Assembly: GCF_002127325.2 (NCBI RefSeq)
Contig: NC_035448.2
Coordinates: 120,050,538-120,114,537 of the forward strand
Direction: 5' to 3'
Length of the DNA stretch: 64,000 bases
Source of the DNA: Helianthus annuus
Taxonomy: Eukaryota > Streptophyta > Magnoliopsida > Asterales > Asteraceae
Part shown: positions 35,120 through 46,778 of the stretch, one piece after another
Numbering within the stretch: the stretch's first letter is position 1
Layout of the letters: every line of letters begins with the position of its first letter
Made by a program: the position numbers and the translations under genes
The notes under the pieces: generated by a model
Told to the model about the DNA's origin: nothing
What the model saw: only the letters and a program-made list of their open reading frames with translations
The model's database searches: none

Positions 35120-35127
35120 TGGTATCA
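35120..35127 (+). other. Primer-site-like sequence after an LTR
   Basis: TGGTATCA matches the first eight bases of the initiator-tRNA primer site at 17644, but the rest (AGTTTCATC) does not. Its place just after an LTR that already follows a pol gene suggests the order pol-LTR-leader. Confidence 0.4.
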
Positions 35128-35999
35128 AGTTTCATCTAGACTAAAAAAACAACATATCAAAAACTATTTAAACTTTCAAGCAAAGGAGGTTCTGGTAATT
35201 CAAACTCTTTAAACTATTTTATTCCACCAACTATTTAAACTATTAAACTATATACACTTGAGATGAAGTAATTGAGATGTGTAAGGTTTAGGATTAAAAT
35301 TGATCTCACCACTGCAAGGCATATGTTAATTAATATAAAGTTATCATGATAAGATAGGATAGAATAGGTGTTTCGTTTTTAGGGTTAATGGATGTATAGT
35401 TTGGTTTCCTAAATTTGTGACAGATTCCTTAATTTTGAGCATAGCTGGGAAGTGGTAAAAAAGTGCAAACTCATTACACAATCCCCGTTATAGTTCTCTG
35501 CGCTGATACATACGCGAGCGACCATGGCGCACTCACAAAGTAAACTGTTATTATTCGTTACAGATGTATTTATTCGTTTTTTTTTCTGATTTTGTTGCTT
35601 TAATTCATTGTAATTTAATATTTTCTTTAGTAACAGAACCTTTATTTCATTAATTTTTTTTTATAAAATTGTTTTTGAATCTGATGAGACACTACAAGTT
35701 GTTCAATAACACATTATAAATAGATAAAAACACAACATGGTCAATTGAATGTTGCTTTATCAGAGGTTAAAACACGAGATAGAGTAAAGCTACTAATACT
35801 TGACAACGACGATAAACCTACGAATAAAACAACTAATGTTGTTTATAAAGAGATCTTCAGTGAGTTGTGATTTTTTTGTCCTATTCATGCATTTCAATTA
35901 TTTCGTGTACTGTCTAACATTTTCGTTAATAATTCAACGTATATAAAATTATAATTTTTATTTCACAATTTTAAAGGACTTAGTTTTCCTGTTTAGCCA

Positions 36000-36028
36000 C
36001 CCGTGTAACACACGGGAACTTAGACTAG
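36000..36028 (+). terminator. Helitron 3' terminal hairpin and CTAG end
   Basis: CCCGTGT, loop AAC, ACACGGG (36000-36016) is followed by AACTTAGA and CTAG (36025-36028). The next base is T. In Helitrons this hairpin acts as the transposition terminator. Confidence 0.8.
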
Positions 36029-36336
36029 TAGATGTATAAATAAATGAAATGAATGTATAAATAAATGAAAATGGAGGCAGAAATAAATAAAATAGAGGTA
36101 TTATTACATGAAATAAAAGTATAAAATATGAAATACATGAAATAGAGGTATAAGAGCTAGAAATATATAAAGAAATAAATGGTTCGGTTCGGTTAATTTC
36201 GGTTAACCGGTGGTAAAAAAAATATCCGTTAACCGACTTTCGGTTAATTCGGTTTCGGTTAATTTCGGTTCGATTTTGTCGGTTTTTTGTTCGGTTTCGG
36301 TTAACGGTTCGGTTATTGGACACCCCTAGTGGTCAG

Positions 36337-37102
36337 AGATGAACAAATCATACTGGGTACCAGTATCAAATTTCCCGAACCGAAAGATCTTAAGTACCAA
36401 TTCGGTACGACTTTTGGCGTTCCCGGTACCGGTTCGCTACCGGTTTTTACCTACATATACCGGTACCGTAACTGGTATTTTAGGTACCAATTCCGATTCG
36501 GTATTGGTTGGCACCGAGCTCATCCCTACCCTTGAAACTAAAAAAAGAAATCATTAAAAGTTGAAGAAAATCAACAAAAAAAAGTTGCACGATACCGTTG
36601 TTGTTCGTACGGTACCCATGATCAGGGATGAGCGAATGGTACCGGGTAGCAGTATCGAAATTCCCGAACTAAAAGATTTTCAAAATCAAATCGATACCGA
36701 CTTTTGTCGTTTGTTATTTTTTACCTTCATACCAATAACCGTACCGGTATTTTCGATATCAATACCGGTTGACACAAGTTTATCCAACTTAAAAAGTAAA
36801 GAAGATAATAAAAGTATTAAAAAACTATATATATTATTATAATATTTTAAACACTATTCATTGGATTCTATTTTTAATATATGTATAATTCGATACCGAC
36901 TTTTGACGTTTTCTGTACCAGGTTGGTGTTAGTTTCATACCGATAACCGTACCGGTATTTTCGATATCAATAACGGTTGACACACGCTTATCCAACTTAA
37001 AAAGTAAAGAAGATAATAAAAGTATAGTATTAAAAAACTATATATATTATATTACTATTATAATATTTAAAACACTATTCATTGGATTCTAATTTTAATA
37101 TA
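36337..37102 (-). mobile_element. Minus-strand Helitron, inner segment with tandem duplication
   Basis: It resumes after the hAT MITE. It is rich in GGTACCG and CGGTACC phrases. A unit of roughly 220 bp is duplicated (about 36660-36880 and 36890-37100), both containing CCGTACCGGTATTTTCGATA and ending AACACTATTCATTGGATTCT. The reverse complement resembles 50040-50530. It is interrupted at 37103 by the second MULE, whose target lies in the second copy; the first copy shows the empty site (TTTTTAATATATGTATAAT). Confidence 0.6.
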
Positions 37103-37436
37103 GAGTAAATTACAAGTTTTGTCTTTTATGTTTACACCTAATTACAAGCGCTGTCTTTTAGCCCAAAAGTTGACAAGTTATGTCCTTAATGTTTCAAAAA
37201 CTTGCACGTTATGTTCTTTTTGCCAAACTCAGTTAGTTTTTTTGGTTAAATGTGGTCATGTGCCTTGCAAATGAGGACATTGTTGTCTTCAGGGACTATT
37301 GTGTAAAAAACTTATGTTTAGCAACTAGTTTGTAATAAATTGAAAATTAAAGAAATATAATATCCCTCTCTATCCCTAAAGTCCCCCCCTCTCTTTTCTC
37401 TCTCTCTATCTCTCTCTAACATAATCTGAACTCTAA

Positions 37437-37800
37437 CACTCTGTTCTCGAGTCTCATTTAACAGGGGGAGGGGAGGGAAAAGGGGGGAAAAAGGAAGAAA
37501 ATTTATCCATATACTCATCCTCCTAAATTGGAGAGATTAGGAGAGAAAATCCTATAAATTACTAAATTACCCTCCAATTTAATTAAAATGTTGTATGTTT
37601 AAAGGGTATAATGGTAAAATTGTTATTTTCTTTTCTTTTCCTCCTAACTCGGGAACACATAAAATGCTTGATTTCTTCTCTTTTCCTTTACATTTCATTA
37701 AACTCGGGAACACGAAAAAAATCACATCTCTTCCCTCCTTTTCTCTCTTAATTCATTTTCCTTCCCCTCCCCCTGTTAAATGAGACTCGGGAACATAGTG
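37437..37800. mobile_element. CACTA-type MITE
   Basis: The left end is CACTCTGTTCTCGAGTCTCA; the right end read back is CACTATGTTCCCGAGTCTCA. Inverted repeats are about 45 bp and continue TTTAACAGGGGGAGGGG. A 3-bp target duplication TAA (37434-37436 and 37801-37803) is the CACTA size. It is 364 bp with no coding capacity. Confidence 0.8.
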
Positions 37801-38162
37801 TAAAGGGATGGCGGCAGTGAAGGGTGGTTGTGTTGGTGGGTTAGGTTGTGGCAGTGGGTGACTGAGTGATTTGGTTGCGACAGAAAACTCTTCTATATTT
37901 ATATAGATTTCTTAATTTACAACAACATCACCAAATCAATAACCACAGCCACCAAAACCATCATCTATAAATCAACAACCGCCACCACCACCACCACTCT
38001 TAATCATCTACAACCACCACCCTTTACCACGATCTTCAAATCAACTCAAACACCCCCAAAATCAAAAATCCTCAAAAAACCAACTCAGCAGAAAAATGAT
38101 TCCGGCCACTATGATACCACCACCGATCAGTATTAAACATTTATAAATATCATAAATGTTAT

Positions 38163-38836
38163 TGTCGAATACCCAAATCCCTGATGACGTTTAAAGGGTC
38201 TTCGCTGACGTCGGAATATCCTAGCATTTGTTTGCTACAAAAAAGGAAACCGTTAGCCTCGCCACGGAGGGCCCCGGAGGGGGGATCCGTGACCAAGCTC
38301 CGGCGTGAGAATAAGTAAACTTGCTGGAGGATAAGAGATTAGCTTATTCCAATTAGTGTGATCACCGGAACAATCTCTATGGTGTGAATCTAATAAATAT
38401 GTGTGTGTATTTAATGTGGAGGAGTCATGGTCGGAATAAATGTGAGAGCATTTAGTGTGATACCTTAAGCTTTTCTTTGAGATCATCCTTTACCTTCCTT
38501 ATATAGCCGGAAGCCCTTATCTCTTCAATGGGATTATACCGAGACAATCCAAGGGGTTCTATCAGACTTTGGGGGACTCAGACACGTGTCTGAGCCCCAA
38601 CGGTAAGATCATTCGCTCATTTAATGGTGCTGGCTTGATAGTACAGTGCCAACCGGAGATACCATTCTTGTCATGCATTTAATGTTCTCTTTTCCTTGTT
38701 AAATATCTTCGTTTCCCGCTCAATAAGTGAGAAAGTCCCTTAATGGGCAAGTTTCAGCATTTGGGCTTTTACTTGTTGGGCCCATGTGATAATAGCCCAA
38801 GACGGGTAAATGGGGCAACCCATAGGCCCGTCGTCA
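38163..38836 (-). repeat. 3' LTR of the Tat element
   Basis: It runs from TGTCGAATACCCAAATCCC to GGCCCGTCGTCA on plus and is the partner of 47866-48538. Its minus-strand TATA is at 38500-38506. Confidence 0.85.
38500..38594 (-). promoter_or_regulatory. Tat LTR promoter with G-box palindrome
   Basis: Minus TATA (complement of CTTATATAGC, 38499-38508). About 70 bp upstream on that strand is CTCAGACACGTGTCTGAG (38577-38594), a perfect 18-bp palindrome centred on a CACGTG G-box. The same arrangement is in the other LTR near 48279-48296. G-boxes bind bZIP and bHLH factors in plants. Confidence 0.55.
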
Positions 38837-39199
38837 AGTCATCTTTAGTCGCTGGTTCTGAGATTCAAATCTCATGATCCGGGGCTGAGTCATAACTGTT
38901 CACGAGAACAGCCCTCTTGGGCTAAGGAAGTGGGATCATCCCTAGTTAATCATCACGTGCCCATTCCCCTTTCGAGGTTCATTAATCACAAGTGATCGAC
39001 GGCGGGGGTTTAATCCTCCCCATACACGTGCACGGCGGTTTAATTTTGAAAAGACATTGATGTGACGGTTTTCCCCTTTCCAAGTCAGTTATCTTCTTTA
39101 AATACCCACATAATCTTTTAAATTTTCTTTCAACTTCCATAAGTTTTTCCCTCTTCTTTCCTTCCTCACATCTTTCCGATCACCGTTTCTTTCTTCACC

Positions 39200-41648
39200 A
39201 TGAGTCGTACCGGCCGTTCTATGATTCGGCCTGTTCTGACAGCGAAGGATTTGGAATCCTTCATTGAGACCTACAAGATACCCGAACGTTTTTCTCCTAC
39301 TTTACCAGGCCCTGACGACTCGGCCGAATGCACACCAGATCGGATTGTTCTCTACACTTTGGCGTTTTCTTCTTGTGGTGTCCGGTATCCCCTTTCTTCC
39401 TTCAAGATAGATCTGTTACGCCATTTCATAATTCATTTCTCCCAATTGCACCCTTTAGGGTTTATGAGGGTTGTGCATTTTGAATTATCCTATGCGGCGG
39501 TTTCTGGTGAGCCGTCGATTCCCCTGTTCTGCATGTTTAATAAGTTAATTTCAGATGGGGACTGGTTCACCTTCGCCAAACGGAAGGACAATGTGTTTCA
39601 GCCCTGTTATTCCTTCATGCCAACCTCCACCTACCCTAAGGAATGGAAGAGCAGGTTTATCTTCGTTTCTGCTGCCATGATACCAGAGTCTCCCCCATTG
39701 AGAGATGCCAAGGCTGCCATTGAAGACAACATTCCTATCTTGTCTGCTGATGAAATCGTCCAATCGAAACGCATGTACGAGAATCCGATGAGGGCTTTTA
39801 CTTTCTCTGAAGTGATCCTGGCTATGGGAGGACTGAGCCCCTTCTATTCGGTTCGACCCAAGGCCTTTTTTTGGCAAAAAAGGTATTTTCTTGTTCTTGG
39901 CTTGTTATGTTCGTCTTTATTTTCGGGGGTTTGTGTAGTCATCTTTAGTGTTTCTTTTGTGTAGAGATGACTTTGTGGGGGGTTGCTTCAAGGGGATTAC
40001 AGAGATGCTAAATTTGTGGTTGATGATAAGGTTGAACCGGGTTTGACCGCGGTGTTGAGATGAAGGTTACCGGAGGGTTCGTTTAGGCAGGGGGCTGTCC
40101 TGCTGTGGAAGGGGATGAGGAGGCTTTTTCTGATGGAGAGGAGAGTTCCCCTGATTCCCTTCAAGTGAAGAATTCTAGCCATGATGATGAGGAGGACTTG
40201 GAGAGCCATTTGGCTCGTAAGCGAAAAGCTGTTAGTCCCAACCAAGTCCCGGCCCCGCGTGGTATCCGGCTGAGGCTCCGGAGCGCCAGTGGCCAGAAGG
40301 TCCCTCCTGTGGCAAAAGCTGCTTCTGAACTTCCTCCTATTGGGGTTAAAGGCTCTTTGTCTAAGCATTTACGATCCTCCAGCTTTGTGAGCGAGCCTTT
40401 GTTGGTGAGCCCATTATTTATCTTCTGTCTTGTATTTACTTTGTTTTGATAAATTTCTAATGTTTCCTCCCTTTTTTTTCTTTTTTGTGTTTGGAGCAGG
40501 GAAGCTCTCATGCTCCCATTGAGATCCCTACTGCCCCTTCCTCTTCTCGTGTTAGGGGCAAGACTCCGGAGGTAAGTGTTGCTCGCATTACCCCAGCTTT
40601 TGAGATTTCTCCTCACCATGCCACTATGACCAGCAAACCTTCTCATTTTGAGGGTTTCACTTCCCGATCCCCTCTGGCTCCTTTGTTTGCCGATGCCCTT
40701 CCTGCTCCGTACGTCCCTAAGTGGAAAATCACTCAGTCTTCAGTGGTGGGGACCCCTGAAACTGCCCGTGACTTCTTAACTCATGTTGTTCCTCCCTCCC
40801 ATAAATTTATGATTCTGCCTTGAGGGATGATCTCTTCGATGATCAATACAGCATGTCGCTTTGTGAAGGGCTTTTTAGGGGTGTTGGCATGTTACAACGA
40901 GTTGATGATCTGAGGAGGGAGAATGAGGGGCTCAAGAGTGATCTCAAGACTTCTCAAACCGTCGCTGCTGAGCTTCGGTGTCAGGTGGTTGAGGCTGAGC
41001 GTAAACTGCAGGAGGAGAAGGTACATAACCTTTCTCCCTTCTCTCTTTTTTTGTTTGATTCTTTTTGGCTCTTTTGCCACGTCTTTTGCTCAAGGTGCTG
41101 GTGTCATGCTGGAGCAGGGAGAGCGAGCTTGGGAGAGGGAGATGGCAGCTTTGGTAGAAGAGAGGGATAAGTTAGCCGCCGACCTGAAGCATCAAAGGGA
41201 GCTTGACTCTGTTTCCTAGAAAGATCTGGACATGATGTATGCTGAGTATGGAATGACGTCAGATGATAACCTGCGGTTAGCCAAGGAGAAGCATTGGTTA
41301 ATCACCGAGGGCTTCGGGGCCTTCCTTACTGTCGTCTCCCAGTCGGAGGAGTTTAAAGGCAGTCTTGAGCAGGTTTACAGGGCTTATCGGGACGTGGGTT
41401 ATCAGGCAGGCTTAAAGGATGGGTATGCTTACTCAGCTCAAGGTTTGGGCAGGAAGGAGACTCCTCTTTATAATTCCAAGGCCAAGAAACGGCTATCTAA
41501 ACTGGATAAAGAGTTTGGAGGTAAAACCCCTGCCCTTCTTGAAAAGATCCTTGAGCACCCCATGATGTCTATCGATGAGCTGAAAGCCCTGCTGACTCCC
41601 GCTGGTACCTCTTCTCCGAAGCCTCTGTCTGGGGATGAATCCCAGTAG
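39200..41648 (+). pseudogene. Antisense extra gene of the Tat element (putative gypsy-type transposase domain)
   Basis: It is coded opposite to the element's gag-pol. The first exon (39200-39882) encodes MSRTGRSMIRPVL, GVRYPLSSFKIDLLRHFIIH, FELSYAAVSGEPSIPLFCMF and DGDWFTFAKRKD, the plant domain named, from memory, putative gypsy-type transposon (PF04195). Likely introns follow: 39883-39964 (GT-AG), about 40405-40499, and about 41021-41095. Later exons encode acidic and Ser/Pro-rich sequence, then a coiled-coil-like part (VDDLRRENEGLKSDLK, ERAWEREMAALVEERDKLA) and a C-terminal block ending PKPLSGDESQ. Damage includes frame changes near 40000-40100 and 40811, and an in-frame TAG near 41217 (SVS stop KDLD). 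Its function is unknown. Confidence 0.65.
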
Positions 41649-42631
41649 TTTTAAAACATTAACAATTTCGATATGGTTGTACCTTAAACAATTATGCTCC
41701 TTAGAATACTGCTAACTTTTTGATGTATGGGGGAGGGCCTTTATGTTGGGGCTCTCCCGGTATCTAATCGTATGGACTGCTAGCTATCTTTTGACTGTAC
41801 ACTGTCAACTTGCTCTTGTTGTTTTTGGTGTGTTGTTTTTTTTGCAGGTGCTCTTACCCGGAGCCAGCCCAATATCTTCCTGGAGACCTTTGGTTATTTG
41901 TAGCGTTTTTGCGAAAATTTTGTTATTCTGTTTACTAGGTTTTCTAGCTTGTTTGTTTGTGTACCAGCTCTTCTTTTAGGGCTAACAAGATTCCCAGTCA
42001 TATTCATGTATGTTTACTTTGTGATTTATACATAGAAAGTTTCTTTTTTCCGGTGTGTATGTATTAGTTCTTTTTGTAGTTTGCTTACAAAAGTATGTTG
42101 CTTTCCTTTTTATGATTTGTTTTATAAACCAAGATTGTCTGTTCGAGGACAACCCCTGGACAGATTTATAATGTCAGATTACATTTTCTGACATGTTTGT
42201 CCGTTCTTTTTGGGCTAGCTAGGCCCTGTTTTGCCCCACAGCCGGGCATTTGGTATGTTAGGTATACCTTTACACGTGTGTTCGTTTATTACTAGGTTTG
42301 TAGCTTTTTGGGCACGTCTGCCCTGATACAATACCTGCACTTTGATCAAAAGGAACAAGTAGATTGTTCATTTCCATACATTTCTTGGGGACTACGTCCT
42401 CCAGTACAAGATTCTACAAAAGGTCTTCCTTGGGGTAACCCCCTAACTAGTGGTTAATTTTTTTACAAATGTGGCTCCTTGGTCGTTTTCCCTTGAAGGC
42501 ATCTTCATCTTTCACATGTGGTATTTCCTGAGTTGCATAAGATTCCATGTTCTTGGAACTTCCTTGCCTTGAAGTGTTTCCAGTTTGCAGCTTCCCTTCC
42601 CGTTTGCCCAGGTAACCCGGTAGGGCCCTTC
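41649..42631. other. Spacer between pol and antisense gene, no gene seen
   Basis: T-rich noncoding stretch where the two opposed genes of the Tat element converge. The frame 41743-41979 is hydrophobic but has no recognisable feature. Confidence 0.45.
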
Positions 42632-45600
42632 CTAGTTAGGGCCTAGTTTGCCGGTGCTCTCTTGTAGGCTAGCTTCGTTTGCTCTCAGGACCAAGTCTCC
42701 CGGAACAAGATTAAGCTTTTTCATCTTGGCATTGTAGTAGCTTTCAAGCTTATTTTTGTACTTGGCCTCCTTGACTGCTGCTATTTCCCTTCTTTCTTCA
42801 AGCAAGTTCAGGTTCATTCAGAGGTTTTGCTCATTTTCGGCCTCCCTGAGCTTCATCCTTGCGGTTGGGGATCCAATCTCGGCGGGAATAACAGCCTCCG
42901 TCCCGTAGGTTAGGCTGAAAGTGGTTTCTCCGTTGCAGTCTTTGGTGGTGGTCCAATATGCCCATAGAACAAAAGGCAGCTCCTCTAACCATCCCTTTTG
43001 CTTCCTCCCGAGCCTCCCCTTCATTCCCTTAATAACACTCTGGTTTGCCCTTTCCACCACTCCATTGCTCTGAGCATGGGTGGCGGAGGTGAACACCTTG
43101 TGTATTTGCATCTGCTCGCACCATGGTCTGATAGGCTTTCCGGCAAATTGAACCCCGTTGTCACTGACCAGCTCTTTCGGCACCCCATATCTGCATATGA
43201 TGTTATCTAGCACGAATCGCCTCATCTGCTCTCCCGTAATCTTTGCCAGGGGCCTGGCTTTGACCCATTTGGTGAAATAATCTATAGCGACTACCACATA
43301 CTTGACCCCTCCTGGACCCTCGGGGAATGGACCAATAATGTCGATGGCCCATTTGGGGAAGGGCCAAGAAGTTGATACATGTATCATTGGGTGCTTGTGG
43401 CGATGCGTCATGGGTGCATGGACTTAGCAATTGTCACACTTCTTGATCTCCTCCGATGTTGTCTCGTACATTCTAGGCCAATAAAATCCCGCATTCATTG
43501 CTTTTGCCACCATTGTCCTTGGCCTGGAATGCATACCACAAATACCTTCGTGTATTTCTCTAATAACATACTTCGCTTCTTCACTGTCGACACATTTTAG
43601 TGATGGGCCCAGGTATGACCTCCGGTAAAGTTCCCCGTCGATTAACTCGTATTGCAGCGCTTTGACTCTTACCTTCTGGGCTGCCCAGTCTCCTTCTGGT
43701 AGCATTCCATCGTTGAGGAACTTTACAATCGGTGTCATCAACGTTTCTTGTGCATTCTTAATTGCAGCTACATCTTCTGTGTCAAGGGAGGGGGAAGTTA
43801 AGACTTCCACCTTGACTTCCCTTGCCAGGTGGTCAAACGCTACGGAAGCCAGCTTGCTCAGAGCGTCCGATTTCCTTTTCCTCCCACGAGGGATGTATTC
43901 CAACTTGAAGGTCTTGAAAGCCTTGGCTGCCTCTTTTACTTTTGCCACGTATTGAGCCATTATGCTGTCCTTAGCCTTGTACTCCCCGTGGTACTGCCTA
44001 ACCACTAATTGTGTATCGGTACTGGCTTCCACATGTTTTGCTTTCATCCTTTTAGCTAGTCTCAACCCTGCCAAAAGGGCTTCATATTCTGCAGTGGTGT
44101 TGGTATTCTCGAAGTTTAGCCTGATGGCATAGGTTAGCTTAACTCCCTCAGGACTGATCAATGTAATGCCCTCTCCACTGCCTTCTTCGCTGGAGGCCCC
44201 ATCTGTGAGTAGTTTCCATGTTGCCTCATCCTCCTTCTCTTTTTCTTCCCTCTCCAGGGTTTCCCACTTTAAGAGCTCTTTCTCCTCATCCTCCGGGACC
44301 TCCGCCAAGAAGTCGGCCAATATTTGTCCCTTCATGGCAGTTCTGGCTTTGTTTTCCAAGGAGTGCTCTCCCAACTCAACTGCCCATTTGGCCAATCGGC
44401 CTGATAGTTATGGTCTCCTGAGGACTTTTTGGAGAGGTTGGACCGTCATTAGGGTAACCTTGTGTGCCTGGAAGTATCTTCTAAGTCTTCGGGATGCAAA
44501 GACAAGGGCCAGAGCTAACTTTTCCAGAGGCATATAGCATTCCTCAGGACCTTTGAAGGTCCTGCTGCTGAAGTATATGGGTATCTGTCTTCCCTCCCGT
44601 TCCACCATCATCACCGCACTTATGGTTGTTTTTGAGGCTGACAGATACAAAAGCAAGTCCTCCCCGGGGACTGGAGTGGCCAAGGTTGGGAGCTTGCAGA
44701 TGTAATTCTTCATTTCTTGGAAAGCGGTTTCCGCCTCCGGGGTCCATCTGAACTTATCTGTCTGAAGATAGTCCTTCAGCACCTTCATGAAAGGGAGAGT
44801 TCTATCGGCTACCTTTGAGAGGAAACGGTTTAGGGCAATCAACCTTCCGTTCAGTTGTTGGATATCCTTTAAGGACCGGGGGATCGCATTTCGGCTACAG
44901 CCTGAGTTTTTTCTGGATTAGCTTTGATCCCGCCCTTGGTGACCACTACCCCCAAGAATTTCCCTTCTTCTACCCCGAAGCAACACTTCCTAGGATTCAA
45001 CTTCATATATACATCTTGCATGGTTCGGATGGTTTCGGCTATATCGTCTATCATAGCCATTTCAGTTAAGCTTTTTATAACTATGTCATCATTGTACACC
45101 TCCAAATTCCGTCCTCGCTGCTCTCTGAAGAGGGTATTCATGAACCTTTGGTAAGTGCCCCCAACATTTTTTAGCCCGAAGGGCATTTTGGTGTAGCAAA
45201 AGGTTCCCTCATCTGTAATGAAGGCAGTCTTCTCCTCATCTTTCATTGACATTTTTATTTGATGATACCCTTTGTAAGCATCCAAGAAGCACTTCAGGGG
45301 GTATTGAGGCAAGGAGTCCACTTGGACGTCTATTTCCAGGAGGGGGTAGCAGTCCTTGGGGCATGCTTTATTCAGATCTTAAAAGTCGATGCACATTCTC
45401 CACCCCACATCTTTCTTCTTGACCATGACCGGGTTAGCAACCCAGGACGGATATTTCACCTCTCTTACTATTCCCACTCTGAGCAGCTTCCTGGTCTCTT
45501 CGCAGGCTGCTCTTCTCTTGTTGGGGCTCATGCTTCGTTTCTTTTGCTTTACCGGTCTTGCCCAGGTGTATGTATTGAGTCGATGCTCGGTTAGACTTCT

Positions 45601-45705
45601 TGCGATTCCTGTCATGTATCCGTGCTGAAATGAAAACATATCTATGTTGAAGAGAAGCAGCTCCTTGAGGGCACTCTTACATTTGTCACATAGGTGGCTC
45701 CCCAC
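42632..45705 (-). pseudogene. Tat pol: reverse transcriptase, RNase H, second RNase H, integrase (broken)
   Basis: Consecutive blocks on minus are as follows. 45705-45379: RT start, with VKKKDVGWRMCIDF then a stop. 45321-44869: RT palm, with FLDAYKGYHQIKM and MPFGLKNVGGTYQRFMN; the active-site motif is YNDDIVIKS where YxDD with V or M is usual. 44842-44408: connection and RNase H, with FRWTPEAETAFQEMK and YFSSRTF. 44395-43424: second RNase H-like domain (LLTDGASSEEGSG, AEYEALLAGLRLA) and integrase zinc region (HEGICGMHSR, CDNC). 43411-42818: integrase core with WAIDIIGPF, VSDNGVQF and NGVVERAN supplying the D, D and E residues. 42817-42632: tail with LVPGDLVLR. Stops between blocks and at least one frameshift make it non-functional. 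Confidence 0.85.
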
Positions 45706-45968
45706 CTTGACCGTCTGCTACGGGAACCTGTCGCAAAGGACCCATTCTTCTATCCCTTCCTTTTGAGGTTTCTCGGACACTTCCCCCTCAGAAACAGAAG
45801 ATACTACCTCGTATGCAGATTTTATTCAAGCCAAGCCTTTTGGCGTTTGGAATACTAAAGCTCCATGTGGGGTTGATGCCTGTGCTTGCAAATCGCCAAT
45901 CCCAGGTCTTCCTAGGATTGCTTGTATTTTGAAGGTGCTCGGACCACTGTGAAAGTTAAATTTATGGT

Positions 45969-46778
45969 TCAGACACGATCCCCTACCCCGACTTTAAATG
46001 GGAGTCTGATCTTTCCCAAGGGGTGTGACACACTGTTGTTGAAACCCACTAGGGGGATAGAATCTTCCTCGAGCCGATCCCTCACATCCCTGTCAAACCT
46101 TAGGAAATAGTGTTCATATATCACCTGTACTCCGCTTCCCCCGTCCACATGTATTCTGGCTACCTTGTGCCCATCTATTATGGCTGAAATGTTGAGGGGG
46201 AGCCGCTGTACTTCGTTCTCCTCCAGGTGTGGCATTAAGATGGGAGCTTTCATGCGGTCTAGGGAGCCTAGGACTCTTGCTTTTACACTCCTGGTAGTAT
46301 CAAATTCATCCCTTTTCCTAATCATGTCTACATCTGCCCTCCCAGGCTCCCTCACATCTTTCCCTTTGCGGTCCCCTCCTCCTTCCTTAATCTCCTTAAC
46401 CAAATGAGCTAGTTTACCCGTTTTTACAGCGGCCTCTATTTCCCTCTTTAGATACATACAATCATCAGTTTTATGACTGAATCCCCTGTGGAAGTCACAG
46501 TATTCGTTCGGTTGTGCCTTTGGTCCTGGCTTTATGGGCAGTGGTCTTGGAAATGAATTCTTCACCCTCTCCGTAGCCAGTATTTCACTAGGAGTCTTAG
46601 TGAGAGGGGTGAAGCGGTCAGAGTAAGGGAACGAGCCCCTCCCCCGGGGCCTATATGGGGAGTACGAGGGTCTCGCCCTATCATGCAACATTTTATCAAA
46701 AGCTGGCTTTCGTGAGTAAGGTGTACCTTTTTCTGGAAGTTTTTGAGCTGGGTTGATCCTTCGGGGCGGGGTGTCCAT
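45969..46778 (-). pseudogene. Tat gag C-terminus and protease
   Basis: It is in the same frame as the upstream gag and separated from it by one TAA (46779-46781). It holds a zinc-knuckle-like CDFHRGFSHKTDDC and the aspartic protease core HVDGGSGVQVIYEHYF (D-G-G-S where related Tat elements usually have DGGSS). The frame ends at DRV, and similarity continues beyond in broken frames (45720-45968) up to the reverse transcriptase. 269 residues. Confidence 0.7.

Larger units (their letters stand above)
25875..36028 (+). mobile_element. Helitron with captured gene fragments
   Basis: The 5' end TCTATCTTTTATATTAAAGC follows an A. The 3' end has a 7-bp-stem hairpin (36000-36016), an 8-bp spacer and CTAG (36025-36028) followed by T. 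Insertion between A and T, absence of a target duplication and this terminal structure define Helitrons. It sits inside the tandem core of an hAT MITE, which resumes on the other side. No RepHel protein is encoded, so it is non-autonomous. The cargo includes a phosphatase exon (28125), further exon-like pieces, and a chromovirus fragment (30041-35112) that either inserted and was truncated or was captured. Confidence 0.75.
25614..36328. mobile_element. hAT-type MITE, split by a 10-kb Helitron
   Basis: The ends are TAGGGGTGTGCACGGTTCGG and, read from the right, TAGGGGTGTCCAATAACCG. The flanks are a perfect 8-bp target duplication GTGGTCAG (25606-25613 and 36329-36336). Without the inserted Helitron (25875-36028) it is about 561 bp, made of GGTTCGGTTAATTCGG repeats in inverted arrangement plus an (ATAAATACATGAAATGGATGT)-like tandem repeat in the centre, seen on both sides of the Helitron. 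The related Helitron copy near 50525-50540 shows the unfilled site. Confidence 0.8.

Noticed and set aside
43662..44537. Plus-strand frames across the Tat pol region
   Set aside because: They are shadows of the well-supported minus-strand RNase H and integrase coding sequence.
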